DNA of 14,813 nt, from positions 1 through 14,813 of the forward strand of contig JAIUYC010000004.1 in assembly GCA_020216575.1 (NCBI GenBank). The letters run 5' to 3'. The DNA is from Coleofasciculus sp. S288 (GTDB taxonomy: Bacteria; Cyanobacteriota; Cyanobacteriia; Cyanobacteriales; Coleofasciculaceae). Position numbers and translations under genes: made by a program. Positions 5,522 through 12,799 of this stretch are shown here, piece after piece (the first letter of the stretch is position 1; the number at the start of each line of letters is the position of its first letter). Below the pieces are notes generated by a model. It saw only the letters and a list, made by a program, of their open reading frames with translations, was not told the DNA's origin and did no database searches.

Positions 5522-5612
5522 GGCGGTATCAGTTCATATCCAGTCTCAGGAGGTGGTGGCAACAGCTATGAAGAAAGACTGAGGGAGGGTGTGCGTGAAG
5601 CGAAGCTATAGC
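5522..5612 (+). ncRNA. Conserved 3' element of XRE copy 3
   Basis: The counterpart of 500-631 and 3138-3272. CAGTCT (5541-5546) pairs with AGACTG (5576-5581). AGGAGG (5548-5553) precedes a four-codon frame, ATG-AAG-AAA-GAC-TGA (5568-5582). Similarity ends in the GCGTGAAGCGAAGCTAT repeat, where other short repeats begin. Confidence 0.45.
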
Positions 5613-5705
5613 GATAGCGAAGCGTTAGCGACGTTAGCGTAGCGGGGCGAAGCCCAGGAGCGTCGGAACGAGCTCTACTCGCTGCTGCTTTCAGCAGATC
5701 GCGTC
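5605..5705. repeat. Tract of short interspersed repeats
   Basis: A run of GCGATAGCGAAGCG and GTTAGCGTAGCG units, with small palindromes such as CTGCTTTCAGCAG at about 5687-5699. Cyanobacterial genomes carry many such tracts between genes. No coding potential is seen. Confidence 0.5.
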
Positions 5706-5715
5706 TCAATCAAGT

Positions 5716-5805
5716 TTAAGCAACACCATACTCTGTGTACTGCCGTTTATAAGGAGGCTGCAACCCCAGCACAATATCCTCTCTTGGCACTTCCATTGCA
5801 ACCAA
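5716..5805 (-). pseudogene. xisI: C-terminal remnant of an XisI-like protein
   Basis: The minus-strand reading [20 protein letters not shown] continues RQYTEYGVA and TAA (5716-5718). This matches the well-conserved C-terminal end of XisI (fdxN element excision controlling factor family), usually of the form GVPKxDIVLGFxPPxxRxYTxFAVA. Only about 29 codons are left. The frame runs without a break into the proS fragment upstream (5809-5909), forming a fused remnant. No XisH partner is seen. Confidence 0.75.
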
Positions 5806-5808
5806 CAA

Positions 5809-5909
5809 GTCAGAGGGTTGCAACTGCGGCAGTAGACACTCTTGAGCGCCTGTGGCGTTCATCTCCTCGTGCACGATTTGGGTAGACTTTTTGCAAGACG
5901 CGCCACATT
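5809..5909 (-). pseudogene. proS: Remnant of prolyl-tRNA synthetase, fragment 2
   Basis: It reads MWRVLQKV, then after a one-base gain (near 5880-5884) [20 protein letters not shown] followed by QPSD. It is the same segment as in the fragment at 4044-4284 and stops matching at the same codon, here joined to xisI sequence. Similarity to fragment 1 begins at the MWR codons, so the first 45 or so residues of ProS are missing. Not functional. Confidence 0.8.
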
Positions 5910-5967
5910 TGTAACTTTAGCAAGCGCTATCTTAATTGATGTTTCTCCAGAAATTCAGGGATACACC

Positions 5968-6573
5968 ATGCTCAAGCTGTATGACTTTTTGCCCTCCGGT
6001 AATTGCTATAAAATACGTCTTCTCTTGACACAACTTAGAATTCCCTTTGAAAGAGTCGCTCTAAATATCCTTAACGGTGAAACCCGCACTCCAGAATTCT
6101 TGAGTAAAAACTCAAATGGTCGCGTTCCTATCTTGGAAATCGAACCTGGCAAATTTCTTTCAGAATCAAACGCAATTCTTTTTTACTTAAGTGAAGGCAC
6201 TGAGTTTTTCCCGAACGATTCTTGGGAACGATCCAAAGTTATGCAATGGTTGTTTTTTGAGCAGTACAGCCATGAGTCTTATATCGCTACCTCCCGATTT
6301 TGGATTTCTATCTTAGGTAAGGCGGAGGACTATCGGGATGCTCTTAACCAAAAACGCGAACCTGGATATGCGGCACTCACAATTATGGAAAACCACTTAA
6401 CCAATCATCGTTTCTTCGTTGGCGAACGCTACACAATTGCTGACATTGGACTGTTTGCCTATACTCATGTTGCGGATGAAGGAGGATTTGATTTGACAAA
6501 ATTTCCTGCCATCCTGGCTTGGATAGAACGGGTCAAGGCTCAGCCTCAGTATATCAGCATCACTCAGTATTAG
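5968..6573 (+). CDS. Glutathione S-transferase family protein
   Basis: A 201-residue cytosolic GST. The N-terminal thioredoxin-like domain (residues 1-75) has SGNCYKIRLLL with a possible catalytic Ser10 or Cys13, the cis-proline in RVPILE (Val53-Pro54), and the glutathione-binding Glu66-Ser67 of SESNAILFYL. The helical C-terminal domain contains the folding motif RYTIADIGLFAYTH. It is expected to conjugate or reduce substrates with glutathione; the substrate is unknown. The ATG at 5968 is chosen because the GST fold begins there; an open frame upstream (5842-5967) overlaps the minus-strand proS remnant and is not part of the protein. A hairpin repeat follows the stop. Confidence 0.92.
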   Translation: MLKLYDFLPSGNCYKIRLLLTQLRIPFERVALNILNGETRTPEFLSKNSNGRVPILEIEPGKFLSESNAILFYLSEGTEFFPNDSWERSKVMQWLFFEQYSHESYIATSRFWISILGKAEDYRDALNQKREPGYAALTIMENHLTNHRFFVGERYTIADIGLFAYTHVADEGGFDLTKFPAILAWIERVKAQPQYISITQY

Positions 6574-6592
6574 AGCTACCTGAAACTTTCGT

Positions 6593-6617
6593 GTAGGGTG
6601 GACATTGCCCACCCTAC
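6593..6617. terminator. Hairpin after the GST gene (interspersed repeat, possible terminator)
   Basis: GTAGGGTGG (6593-6601) and CCACCCTAC (6609-6617) form a 9-bp stem with a 7-nt loop, followed by TTGTTT. The sequence belongs to a common cyanobacterial intergenic repeat. It can act as a terminator, but the T tract is weak. Confidence 0.5.
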
Positions 6618-6700
6618 TTGTTTAGCCATACATCCTCCGTTGCCCCCAAAGACTAAGTTTCATTACCATAGGGAGAATGAACTGAAACTAGGAATGGGGT

Positions 6701-7795
6701 ATGCGTAATTTATTTCGTGGTTATTACAAACCGACACCTGCAGAGTTTACACAAATCTGGAAACACTGTATTTTTTCCTTTGATACAAATGTCCTGCTCC
6801 ATATTTACAGTTACACGCCTGCAACGCGAGAGCGGTTCTTTGAAATTCTGAATGGATTTAGCGATCGCATTTGGATTCCCCATCAAGTTGCCTACGAATA
6901 CCAGAAAAATCGCCCCCATGTGATTTACGCTCAGCAAAAAGCCTATGGAGACATTGAGGGCATTCTAAATCAAGGGTTTTATGCCTTAAGAAATGATTTG
7001 TTAAAGTCCTATAGACGACACCCGTTTATTGATACTCAGCAAATTTTAGCTGACGTTGAAAAGGCGATGGAAGAGATTAAATCTAAAATTCAGTTCGCAC
7101 AACTCCATCATCCGAATTATATGGACTATGACGAACTCCGAGAGATACTGTCTGATTTGTTTGATGGCAAAGTGGGTCAACCTTATTCGGATGAAGAACT
7201 AGAAATTATTTATCAGAAGGCAGAAAAACGGTTTACTTATAAGCAGCCTCCAGGATACAAGGATGCTAAAAAGACAATTCCTAGAAGCTATGGTGACGTT
7301 GTTCTTTGGTTTCAGCTAATTGATTATGCGAAATCTCAGCAAAAACCCGTCCTATTTGTCACAGATGACAATAAAGAAGATTGGTGGCTTAAGGTCGCAG
7401 GAGAAACGTTTGCGCCTAGACCGGATCTGATTCAAGAAATTTTATCGGAAGTCGGCCGAGAAGATTTCCAATTCTACATGTATCACAGCGATGAGTTTAT
7501 TGAACAGGCTGAGAAATTCCTGAATTTACCCGTTCGACCTGAAGCGATTCAAGAAGCCAGAGAAATCATGCTTCAAGAGTCTGTTATTCAACGTGCAGAT
7601 GTCAAGTCTACTTATTTACGCACTGTGGGCTATGATGTTTTAAGCCAAATTCTTGAAATTGAATTTAGGACAGGAGAAGTCTTCCAGTATTTAAATGTTC
7701 CCCCTACGGTTTATACCGACCTGATGAATGCGCCATCACTGGGTCAATATTTCAACGAAAATATTAGGGACGTTTATTCATCTCGTAAACTATAA
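6701..7795 (+). CDS. PIN-like nuclease domain fused to a C-terminal KTSC domain
   Basis: A 364-residue protein. The N-terminal two thirds fit a large PIN-like domain of the PIN_8 type. It has FSFDTNVLLH (Asp28) as the first metal-binding strand, an acidic helix after IWIPHQVAYEYQKNR, and FVTDDNKEDWW (Asp222, Asp223) near the C-terminal end of the fold. Residues 301-364 (VKSTYLRTVGYD ... YFNENIRDVY) match the KTSC domain, a small module first noted in lysyl-tRNA synthetases. The likely activity is cleavage of RNA or another nucleic acid; the KTSC part may bind nucleic acid. It stands alone, without an antitoxin-like partner, in an island with other toxin-like genes. The domain assignments rest on motifs read by eye. 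Confidence 0.82.
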   Translation: MRNLFRGYYKPTPAEFTQIWKHCIFSFDTNVLLHIYSYTPATRERFFEILNGFSDRIWIPHQVAYEYQKNRPHVIYAQQKAYGDIEGILNQGFYALRNDLLKSYRRHPFIDTQQILADVEKAMEEIKSKIQFAQLHHPNYMDYDELREILSDLFDGKVGQPYSDEELEIIYQKAEKRFTYKQPPGYKDAKKTIPRSYGDVVLWFQLIDYAKSQQKPVLFVTDDNKEDWWLKVAGETFAPRPDLIQEILSEVGREDFQFYMYHSDEFIEQAEKFLNLPVRPEAIQEAREIMLQESVIQRADVKSTYLRTVGYDVLSQILEIEFRTGEVFQYLNVPPTVYTDLMNAPSLGQYFNENIRDVYSSRKL

Positions 7796-7805
7796 CAGAT
7801 AGAAA

Positions 7806-7846
7806 AAGCGTTCCATCGGGACTTAGAGAGTCTCGATAAAACGCTT
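7806..7846. terminator. Two-part stem between convergent genes
   Basis: The outer arms are AAGCGTT (7806-7812) and AACGCTT (7840-7846). The inner arms are TCGGGAC (7816-7822) and GTCTCGA (7830-7836), with one G-U pair. It starts about 10 nt after the PIN/KTSC stop and lies before the end of the convergent HEAT-NACHT gene. There is no T run, so it may be a Rho-type or processing structure. The rest of 7847-8052 holds nothing clear except a 24-codon frame (7968-8042) containing a HIP1 site. Confidence 0.4.
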
Positions 7847-8052
7847 GTAATTGCTTCGTAATGCTCAAATTGTCTCCTGAGATAGAAACAGGCGGGTAAA
7901 GCAGGGATGAAGAAATTGGGGAAAAGTGTAAAATTTTTGCAAGTTTATCCGGATAAGGGGTGGGTTTATGGCTAAAGTTATACTGCGATCGCTAATTCCA
8001 CGTCCGCAACGAGAACAGTCCGACGCTAGGCTTAGACGCTGAAAGTACGCGA

Positions 8053-10686
8053 CTAAATGCTTTGTGCAACCGGAGATTGTGCAGAAACTGGAGGCAAACC
8101 TGCTCGTTTGCCAAGTTCTACCACGACAAAGTCAGGCACGCTCGCTTCTGCTCCCTTAGCCAAACAGCCATCTCGCACGGCTAGCAAGAACCCCTGAATG
8201 GTCATCGGTGCTCCTGGTATCGTGGCAGTCTGATTGAGGAACTTGCGCCACTGTCCCTGATTTTTGCCATAGTACTCCAACAACTGCAAGGCAGCGAGGT
8301 ATTCAGCTAAAGGGTCGAGGGCAAAGCGGATTTGGTCTTGAGCCGAACCAACCGTTTGAATGAGGCGAAGTCGGTCTTCCAAATATTGGAGGCGAGTTTC
8401 TGCATTATCTCCTCCTAGTGCCGCGATCGCAACCTCCCGCTTCACCGTTGCAGGTCGATACGTCTGCTTCAAACATTCCCAGGCAATCGCTTTGGCATCT
8501 TGCTGGACGAGGCGATTGTCAAACTTATCCCCATTCACATCTCGGTTGAGTTCATTTAAGTAGCTGAGCATCAAATCGGGAATTGTGTTAGGCAGTTGGT
8601 CTGCTATTGTGCCATCCTTGAGTGCAATCAACTGCTCGGCGTACAGTTTGGCAAGCAAAACGGTAATATTTCGTTGACCCACCATCGCGCTCAATCGGCT
8701 ACAGGCATCGAAAAACTCAGTGTCCGTAAAGCAATCACGTTTTCCTCGCTGCGTCAGGTAGGCTTCCATAAACGATGAGAGGCGATTGCCCTCAATCCGC
8801 AGAGGTTTAAGTGTCGTCTTCGTCACTTTACCCAGCGTTTCTTCAGTACGCGAGGTGATGACTAACGCATTGACACAGAAGTCTGGTAGTTCAGGGCGGA
8901 TAGCCTTACGTGTCGCCTCGCTCATTTCCGAGAGATGATCTACAATCACCAAAATCCGACGCTGCCTGAGAAGGCGTTCCAGCAATTCCTCCGAAACCGG
9001 ATGGGTTTCGTTCGTCAAATCTTGTAACTGTCCCCGAATCGCTGCCATGAAGGGTTGATTGTTCGCTGCCGCTTCAAAATCAAGTTCTTCCTCTATCAGT
9101 ACAGGCAGCATCCGGTGTTCGCACAGGCGTTGGGACTCGTCTTCTGAGATTGCCCACTTGGCAATTTGACAGGCTAAGCTAGTTTTTCCCGCTCCTCCTT
9201 CACCCCAGATGAGGAGGCATCCTCGCTGTTTTTTAAACTTTTCCTGCAAATCCTTGGCGGTGAGTTGGGGTAGGGTTTCGCCGTCGAGAACAACGGGGAC
9301 AGGGATGTAAATATTGCGATCGCGTACTGTATCCTTTTCTTGAAATTCCTCTCGCACTGACTTTACATGTGCCGCCACCCACGCATCCAGTACATTGGGA
9401 TGGTAATGAAAAAACCCAACAAATAGTGCGTACCGAATGGGTACGCTGATACCGATAAACGGCAGCGGAACGTCTGTATAAGGTTTGAGGGCGTTATTGA
9501 TATGTAACAGCCACAGGGGGCGCACTCGCAGAAGCACCAACCAAAGCAACGGGACGAAGAGAATGTAACTGGTAACTCCCAACAGCCATTGATGGTTGAG
9601 AGTCCAATCCAGGGTTTTATCAAAGAAGCGCGTTTCTTGTTCAGCCTTAAGTACCAAAAGTGGGCGGCGCACAACGGCGATGTCTTCCTCTGGAAACTGA
9701 GCGTCAGGAGCTTCTACAATTTTTAGGGCTTGTTCTAAGTCTGCAATGTCTTTTTCCAACTCCGTGCTGGATAGCGTCTTTGCCTTATCCTGAAAGACGC
9801 CAGCAATTCCCCCCAGTCCTCTAGCCGCCTTCCGACGCACTTCCACCGTCTCGTCCTGCAATGCTGTAATCAAGGCAGGGACTGCGGGTTTCGCTTCTAG
9901 ACCGATTTTCCCCAAGGCAGACGCCGCATTCAAGCGAACGTATTTATTCTCGTCTTTCAATGCACTTATTAAAGCGGGAACTGCTGCTTGCGCTTTCGCA
10001 CCAAAGCGTCCCAAAGCATCAGCCGCACCTTGACGAACGTATTTATCGTTGTCCTGCAAGGCAGCAATTAAAGCGGGGACTGCTGTTTTTGCCTCCGTCC
10101 CAATTCGCCCTAAGGCAGCAGCCGCATTCAAGCGAATTTCTGCATTCGCATCCTGTAGCATCGCAATTAGAGCGGGGACTGCCGATACAGCTTCTGAACC
10201 GATTTCCCCTAAAGCATGGGCGGCAACCACGCGCAGATTTTTATCGTTAGCTTGCAACGCCTCAATGAGTTTGGGAACGGCGGCTGAAGCTTCTGTGCCA
10301 ATTTTCCCCAACGCATAGGCAGCAATTCGACGAATATATTCATCCTCATCCCGCAACCTATCCATCAAGGCAGGGACGGCATCTTTGGCTTCCGCACCGA
10401 TTTGTCCTAAGGCAGAGGCAGCACGCCAGCGAACTTGCTTGTCCTCATTCTTCAAGGCTTCGATGAGAAAGGGAACGGCGGGTGAACCAATTTTTGCGAT
10501 CGCATCGGCAGCATCATGGCGAATCCGGAAATCGTTGTCCGTTAATTTCTCAATCAGGGGAGCAACCTGCGTGTAAGGGACGGGTTGCGCCCAGCTATTG
10601 CTGCTTACCAATGAGAGCCATAAAAGGCACAGGACAGCAACCTTAGACACGGCTGCGAGTAGTTTAGCTCTAGTCTGTTTGACCAC
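8053..10686 (-). CDS. Membrane-anchored HEAT-repeat / NACHT-type STAND NTPase
   Basis: An 877-residue protein from the GTG at 10686, chosen for the AGAGGTG ribosome binding site just upstream and because the signal sequence begins here (VVKQTRAKLLAAVSKVAVLC ... NSWAQ). A TTG at 10752 would add 22 residues. After the signal peptide come eight HEAT repeats of the PBS-lyase type (about residues 36-300, each with VPxLIxAL and VRxxAAxALGxIG). A charged linker follows, then a transmembrane helix (about 368-388), a short spacer, and a NACHT-like NTPase with Walker A GEGGAGKTS (about 495-503) and Walker B RRILVIVDHL (about 577-585). An all-helical C-terminal part completes it. With a cleaved signal peptide the HEAT repeats would lie outside the membrane and the NTPase inside, a sensor-switch arrangement. 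STAND NTPases of this kind act in signalling and defence; the ligand and output are unknown. Confidence 0.88.
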   Translation of the reverse strand: MVKQTRAKLLAAVSKVAVLCLLWLSLVSSNSWAQPVPYTQVAPLIEKLTDNDFRIRHDAADAIAKIGSPAVPFLIEALKNEDKQVRWRAASALGQIGAEAKDAVPALMDRLRDEDEYIRRIAAYALGKIGTEASAAVPKLIEALQANDKNLRVVAAHALGEIGSEAVSAVPALIAMLQDANAEIRLNAAAALGRIGTEAKTAVPALIAALQDNDKYVRQGAADALGRFGAKAQAAVPALISALKDENKYVRLNAASALGKIGLEAKPAVPALITALQDETVEVRRKAARGLGGIAGVFQDKAKTLSSTELEKDIADLEQALKIVEAPDAQFPEEDIAVVRRPLLVLKAEQETRFFDKTLDWTLNHQWLLGVTSYILFVPLLWLVLLRVRPLWLLHINNALKPYTDVPLPFIGISVPIRYALFVGFFHYHPNVLDAWVAAHVKSVREEFQEKDTVRDRNIYIPVPVVLDGETLPQLTAKDLQEKFKKQRGCLLIWGEGGAGKTSLACQIAKWAISEDESQRLCEHRMLPVLIEEELDFEAAANNQPFMAAIRGQLQDLTNETHPVSEELLERLLRQRRILVIVDHLSEMSEATRKAIRPELPDFCVNALVITSRTEETLGKVTKTTLKPLRIEGNRLSSFMEAYLTQRGKRDCFTDTEFFDACSRLSAMVGQRNITVLLAKLYAEQLIALKDGTIADQLPNTIPDLMLSYLNELNRDVNGDKFDNRLVQQDAKAIAWECLKQTYRPATVKREVAIAALGGDNAETRLQYLEDRLRLIQTVGSAQDQIRFALDPLAEYLAALQLLEYYGKNQGQWRKFLNQTATIPGAPMTIQGFLLAVRDGCLAKGAEASVPDFVVVELGKRAGLPPVSAQSPVAQSI

Positions 10687-11296
10687 GTACCCACCTCTCG
10701 GAGTCTTGTGCCTATTGTAGACTCCGCCGCTCATGGAGGGCTGTTTTGACAATAGGGGTCACGGGTCAGGGGAGAGGACTTTTCATCCCTTTGTTGTGGG
10801 CTATTGCCCGTGGCGGGCTGTCTTGAAAATAAGAAGGCAGAGGGTTTGAATTTCCCGCATTTTTCCTTAGAATTATCTTTAAAACTACAGCAGCACCCAA
10901 GCCAGACTAACCGAGTAACTTCCTCCCATGGTTGATACTGAACAGAGCTGCCCTAAGCTCTAGGCTTTCGATGCATTACTCTCCATACCCTATTTGAAGA
11001 AGTATCAATTGTCTTGTTGAGTGCTGCCGTCGCCTTATATAATCTGCTGAACAGATATTGGGTGAATTAAGTATTGTCTATCCTCCTTTACTCGTTTGAA
11101 CTGAACTTTAATATCTGTCAGAGAAGCTTGATTAGCTTCAATTCCTAATTTACTACTCTCTCTTAAAAGTACAAGAAAATAACACTGTATTTTACCTTTG
11201 TTTTCAAAGTATAAAAAAATGAAAAATAACTTCACTGTCAAAAGAGTAAACACTGTAGCGAGTGTAAACAATCAGTTCTAGAAATAGGTGTGAGGA

Positions 11297-11325
11297 GAAT
11301 CCCCCTACCTCAAGGCAGGGGATTC
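11297..11325. repeat. Inverted repeat, transposon-end-like hairpin
   Basis: GAATCCCC (11297-11304) and GGGGATTC (11318-11325) are perfect 8-bp arms with a 13-nt loop. Subterminal hairpins of this look occur in IS200/IS605-type elements, but no transposase reading was found nearby. Confidence 0.4.
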
Positions 11326-11479
11326 AATAAGGACGCCTCAAAAAATTCTTACCTCTTCTTCCCCTACCACCTACCCAAAAGGGCTTGGTTCCTGCTTCAA
11401 CTAGAGGGTGTACGCCACCCCTCATCCTAGGAGTGCATCACGCCCCATAATATAGCCGGAGATATCATCATTTTCCTTT

Positions 11480-11510
11480 GCTGCTCTGCTCCCGCAGCAG
11501 CTTTTTTTTT
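11480..11510 (+). terminator. Rho-independent terminator without a gene before it
   Basis: GCTGCT (11480-11485) and AGCAGC (11496-11501) form a stem followed directly by nine T (11502-11510). No plus-strand coding sequence lies upstream within the window's gene-free stretch, so it probably ends a non-coding transcript. Confidence 0.75.
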
Positions 11511-11528
11511 GGGCTTATATCAAGTAGC

Positions 11529-11639
11529 GACTGAGGGGGGTAAACCATCCCTCAGTCAGATGTACCTGAAAATAATGTATTCAATTTCTAGAAACTATTA
11601 AGCCATTGAAAATGCCCAGCCCGAGAGAGCTGGGTTTTT
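11529..11639 (+). ncRNA. Candidate small RNA ending in a strong terminator
   Basis: A 9-bp stem, GACTGAGGG/CCCTCAGTC (11529-11537 and 11549-11557), is followed about 57 nt later by CCCAGC (11615-11620), an 8-nt loop, GCTGGG (11629-11634) and T5. There is no open reading frame between them. The layout (stem, single-stranded linker, terminator stem) is that of a bacterial small RNA of about 100-130 nt. The start and strand are inferred from the terminator. Confidence 0.4.
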
Positions 11640-11916
11640 CTTGTCAAGCACATAAAATCCCAAATATTTATGTATTGAATTTTACTAAATAAGCGTTTCT
11701 CGGTTGACTAGGATACATCTAGATTCACGATTCTCCGGGGGCGGGTTTTACCGAGATATCTGCTTCCCACGGCTCAATTCAATAAACCAGCCCGTACTTC
11801 AATCATGTAAGAACTTCTGAGGCGTTTAGCTCCCCTTAACCTTAGATTAATTGGAGCGAGTAAAAGTTCCCCAATCTGCGTTTCACGCTCGCTCACGCTA
11901 ATAGTCTAATTGGGTA

Positions 11917-11974
11917 AATTCTCTAACTCTAGTCAAAGTAACCGGAGTGGCTGTAACTGTCTCTGTAGAGAATT
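11917..11974. repeat. 9-bp inverted repeat
   Basis: AATTCTCTA (11917-11925) and TAGAGAATT (11966-11974) are exact arms with a 40-nt interval, about 210 nt before the pentapeptide start. The role is unknown. Confidence 0.3.
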
Positions 11975-12182
11975 AGAGCATTCAGCAAAGATTGAAGACG
12001 TCCGATGATTCCTCATTGATTCCAAAGTCTAATTAACTTCGCTAAAACTGTACATTCAAGGACTGAACGTTAGGTTACTTTGAAATTCTCATCAAAATGA
12101 TGAATTCCTGACAGAAGAGGGATGAATTAGCTATAGGATTATGGATAGATTAAGTGTGTACACCGTAGGGAGTAAAAAGAAA

Positions 12183-12458
12183 ATGAACCTCAAAATACTC
12201 ACTAGCGCAGTACTCTTGACCACAATCGGCTTGACAGCCCCTGTCATAGCGGCCAGCTACGAACCTCAACACGTCAAGCGTTTACTTGCAACTAGGCAAT
12301 GTCCTGGATGTGATCTAAGTAATGCTGATCTGCGCGGATCTAATCTGAGTTACGCCGATTTACGAGGTGCTAACTTAAGCTATGCCGATTTACGCGGTGC
12401 TAACCTTACGGGTGCCAATCTCCGTGGAGCCAACTTGACAGGTGCAAAAATGCCTTAA
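12183..12458 (+). CDS. Secreted pentapeptide-repeat protein
   Basis: A 91-residue protein with a signal peptide ([20 protein letters not shown] then VIAAS, likely cleaved after Ala). A short linker with a CPGC pair follows. The rest is pentapeptide repeats of the A(D/N)LxG type ([19 protein letters not shown] and on to TGAKMP), enough for about two turns of a right-handed quadrilateral beta helix. The ATG at 12183 is preferred over the one at 12141 because the signal peptide begins there and GGGAG lies at the right distance. It probably acts in the periplasm or outside the cell. The CPGC pair before the repeats is common in small secreted cyanobacterial members, whose function is not known. 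Confidence 0.88.
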   Translation: MNLKILTSAVLLTTIGLTAPVIAASYEPQHVKRLLATRQCPGCDLSNADLRGSNLSYADLRGANLSYADLRGANLTGANLRGANLTGAKMP

Positions 12459-12698
12459 ACACAATCCTTAATTACCTAAAGGATACACCGTTGGTGAGTC
12501 GCTAAGTCAAGCCAAATAAGAACTTTTTGGGCGTTATGTAGATAGGGGCTGCTAAGCGCGATATAGCCTGTTAAGTTATTAATAGCTTCAAACGCTGTAA
12601 GCCTTATCGTTTCAACGTCTTGTTCTGATTGGCTCGTAGTTTCCGTTTCATCTCTAAGCGCTCAGCCTAACTCTATATTGCGCTAGAGATGAAGCTCT
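12459..12698. other. Intergenic stretch before the MITE-like element
   Basis: No coding frame, tRNA or clear terminator is visible here. The sequence is AT-rich with scattered short direct repeats (for example GCGATATAG and TATATTGCGC). Confidence 0.4.
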
Positions 12699-12799
12699 GT
12701 CAACCGATTTGGATTTTAGATTGGTTCCGCCGACAAGCAGTGGGGTATGTAGCAGAAGAATCTTCTAATCCAAAATCTAAAATTGCTAGTCAACCGATT
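12699..12799. mobile_element. MITE-like element at the 3' end of the WD40 gene
   Basis: The 11-mer GTCAACCGATT occurs at 12699-12709 and again at 12789-12799. Just inside each copy are related AT-rich segments in opposite orientation, TTTGGATTTTAGATT on the left and AATCCAAAATCTAAAATT on the right. The arms are imperfect. The right direct repeat supplies two bases of the WD40 stop codon (TAA, 12798-12800). Small non-coding elements with such ends are common in cyanobacteria. The mobilising enzyme is not in the window. Confidence 0.45.

Larger units (their letters stand above)
10687..12182. other. Long stretch without a convincing gene
   Basis: About 1.5 kb separate the HEAT-NACHT gene from the pentapeptide gene. 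A 78-codon minus-strand frame (11035-11271, TTG start, hydrophobic N-terminus) is not convincing. What stands out is structured. AGAGCT/AGCTCT arms flank a short loop near 10943-10960. There is a GGGGATTC hairpin (11297-11325), two strong terminators on the plus strand (11480-11510, 11615-11639), a 9-bp stem (11529-11557) and a 9-bp inverted repeat (11917-11974). A diverged transposon remnant is possible but was not identified. Confidence 0.5.

Noticed and set aside
1..5620. A CRISPR array formed by the repeated leader and 3' sequences
   Set aside because: The repeats are kilobases apart with genes between them and no regular spacers, and no cas genes are present.
7968..8042. A 24-codon frame (MAKVILRSLIPRPQ...) after an AAGGGG-like ribosome binding site
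   Set aside because: Very short, contains a HIP1 site, no recognisable family; only the start context is suggestive.
9363..9674. A 103-codon minus-strand frame
   Set aside because: It is an alternative frame within the HEAT-NACHT gene, whose own frame has continuous domain motifs.
11035..11271. A 78-codon minus-strand frame with a hydrophobic start
   Set aside because: TTG start, AT-rich sequence, no clear ribosome binding site and no recognisable domain. Too weak to call a gene.
11281..11310. CTCCTCACAC on the minus strand, resembling the core motif of the cyanobacterial RNA Yfr1
   Set aside because: The motif overlaps the GGGGATTC hairpin, and no proper terminator stem with a T run follows at the expected distance. 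Probably chance.
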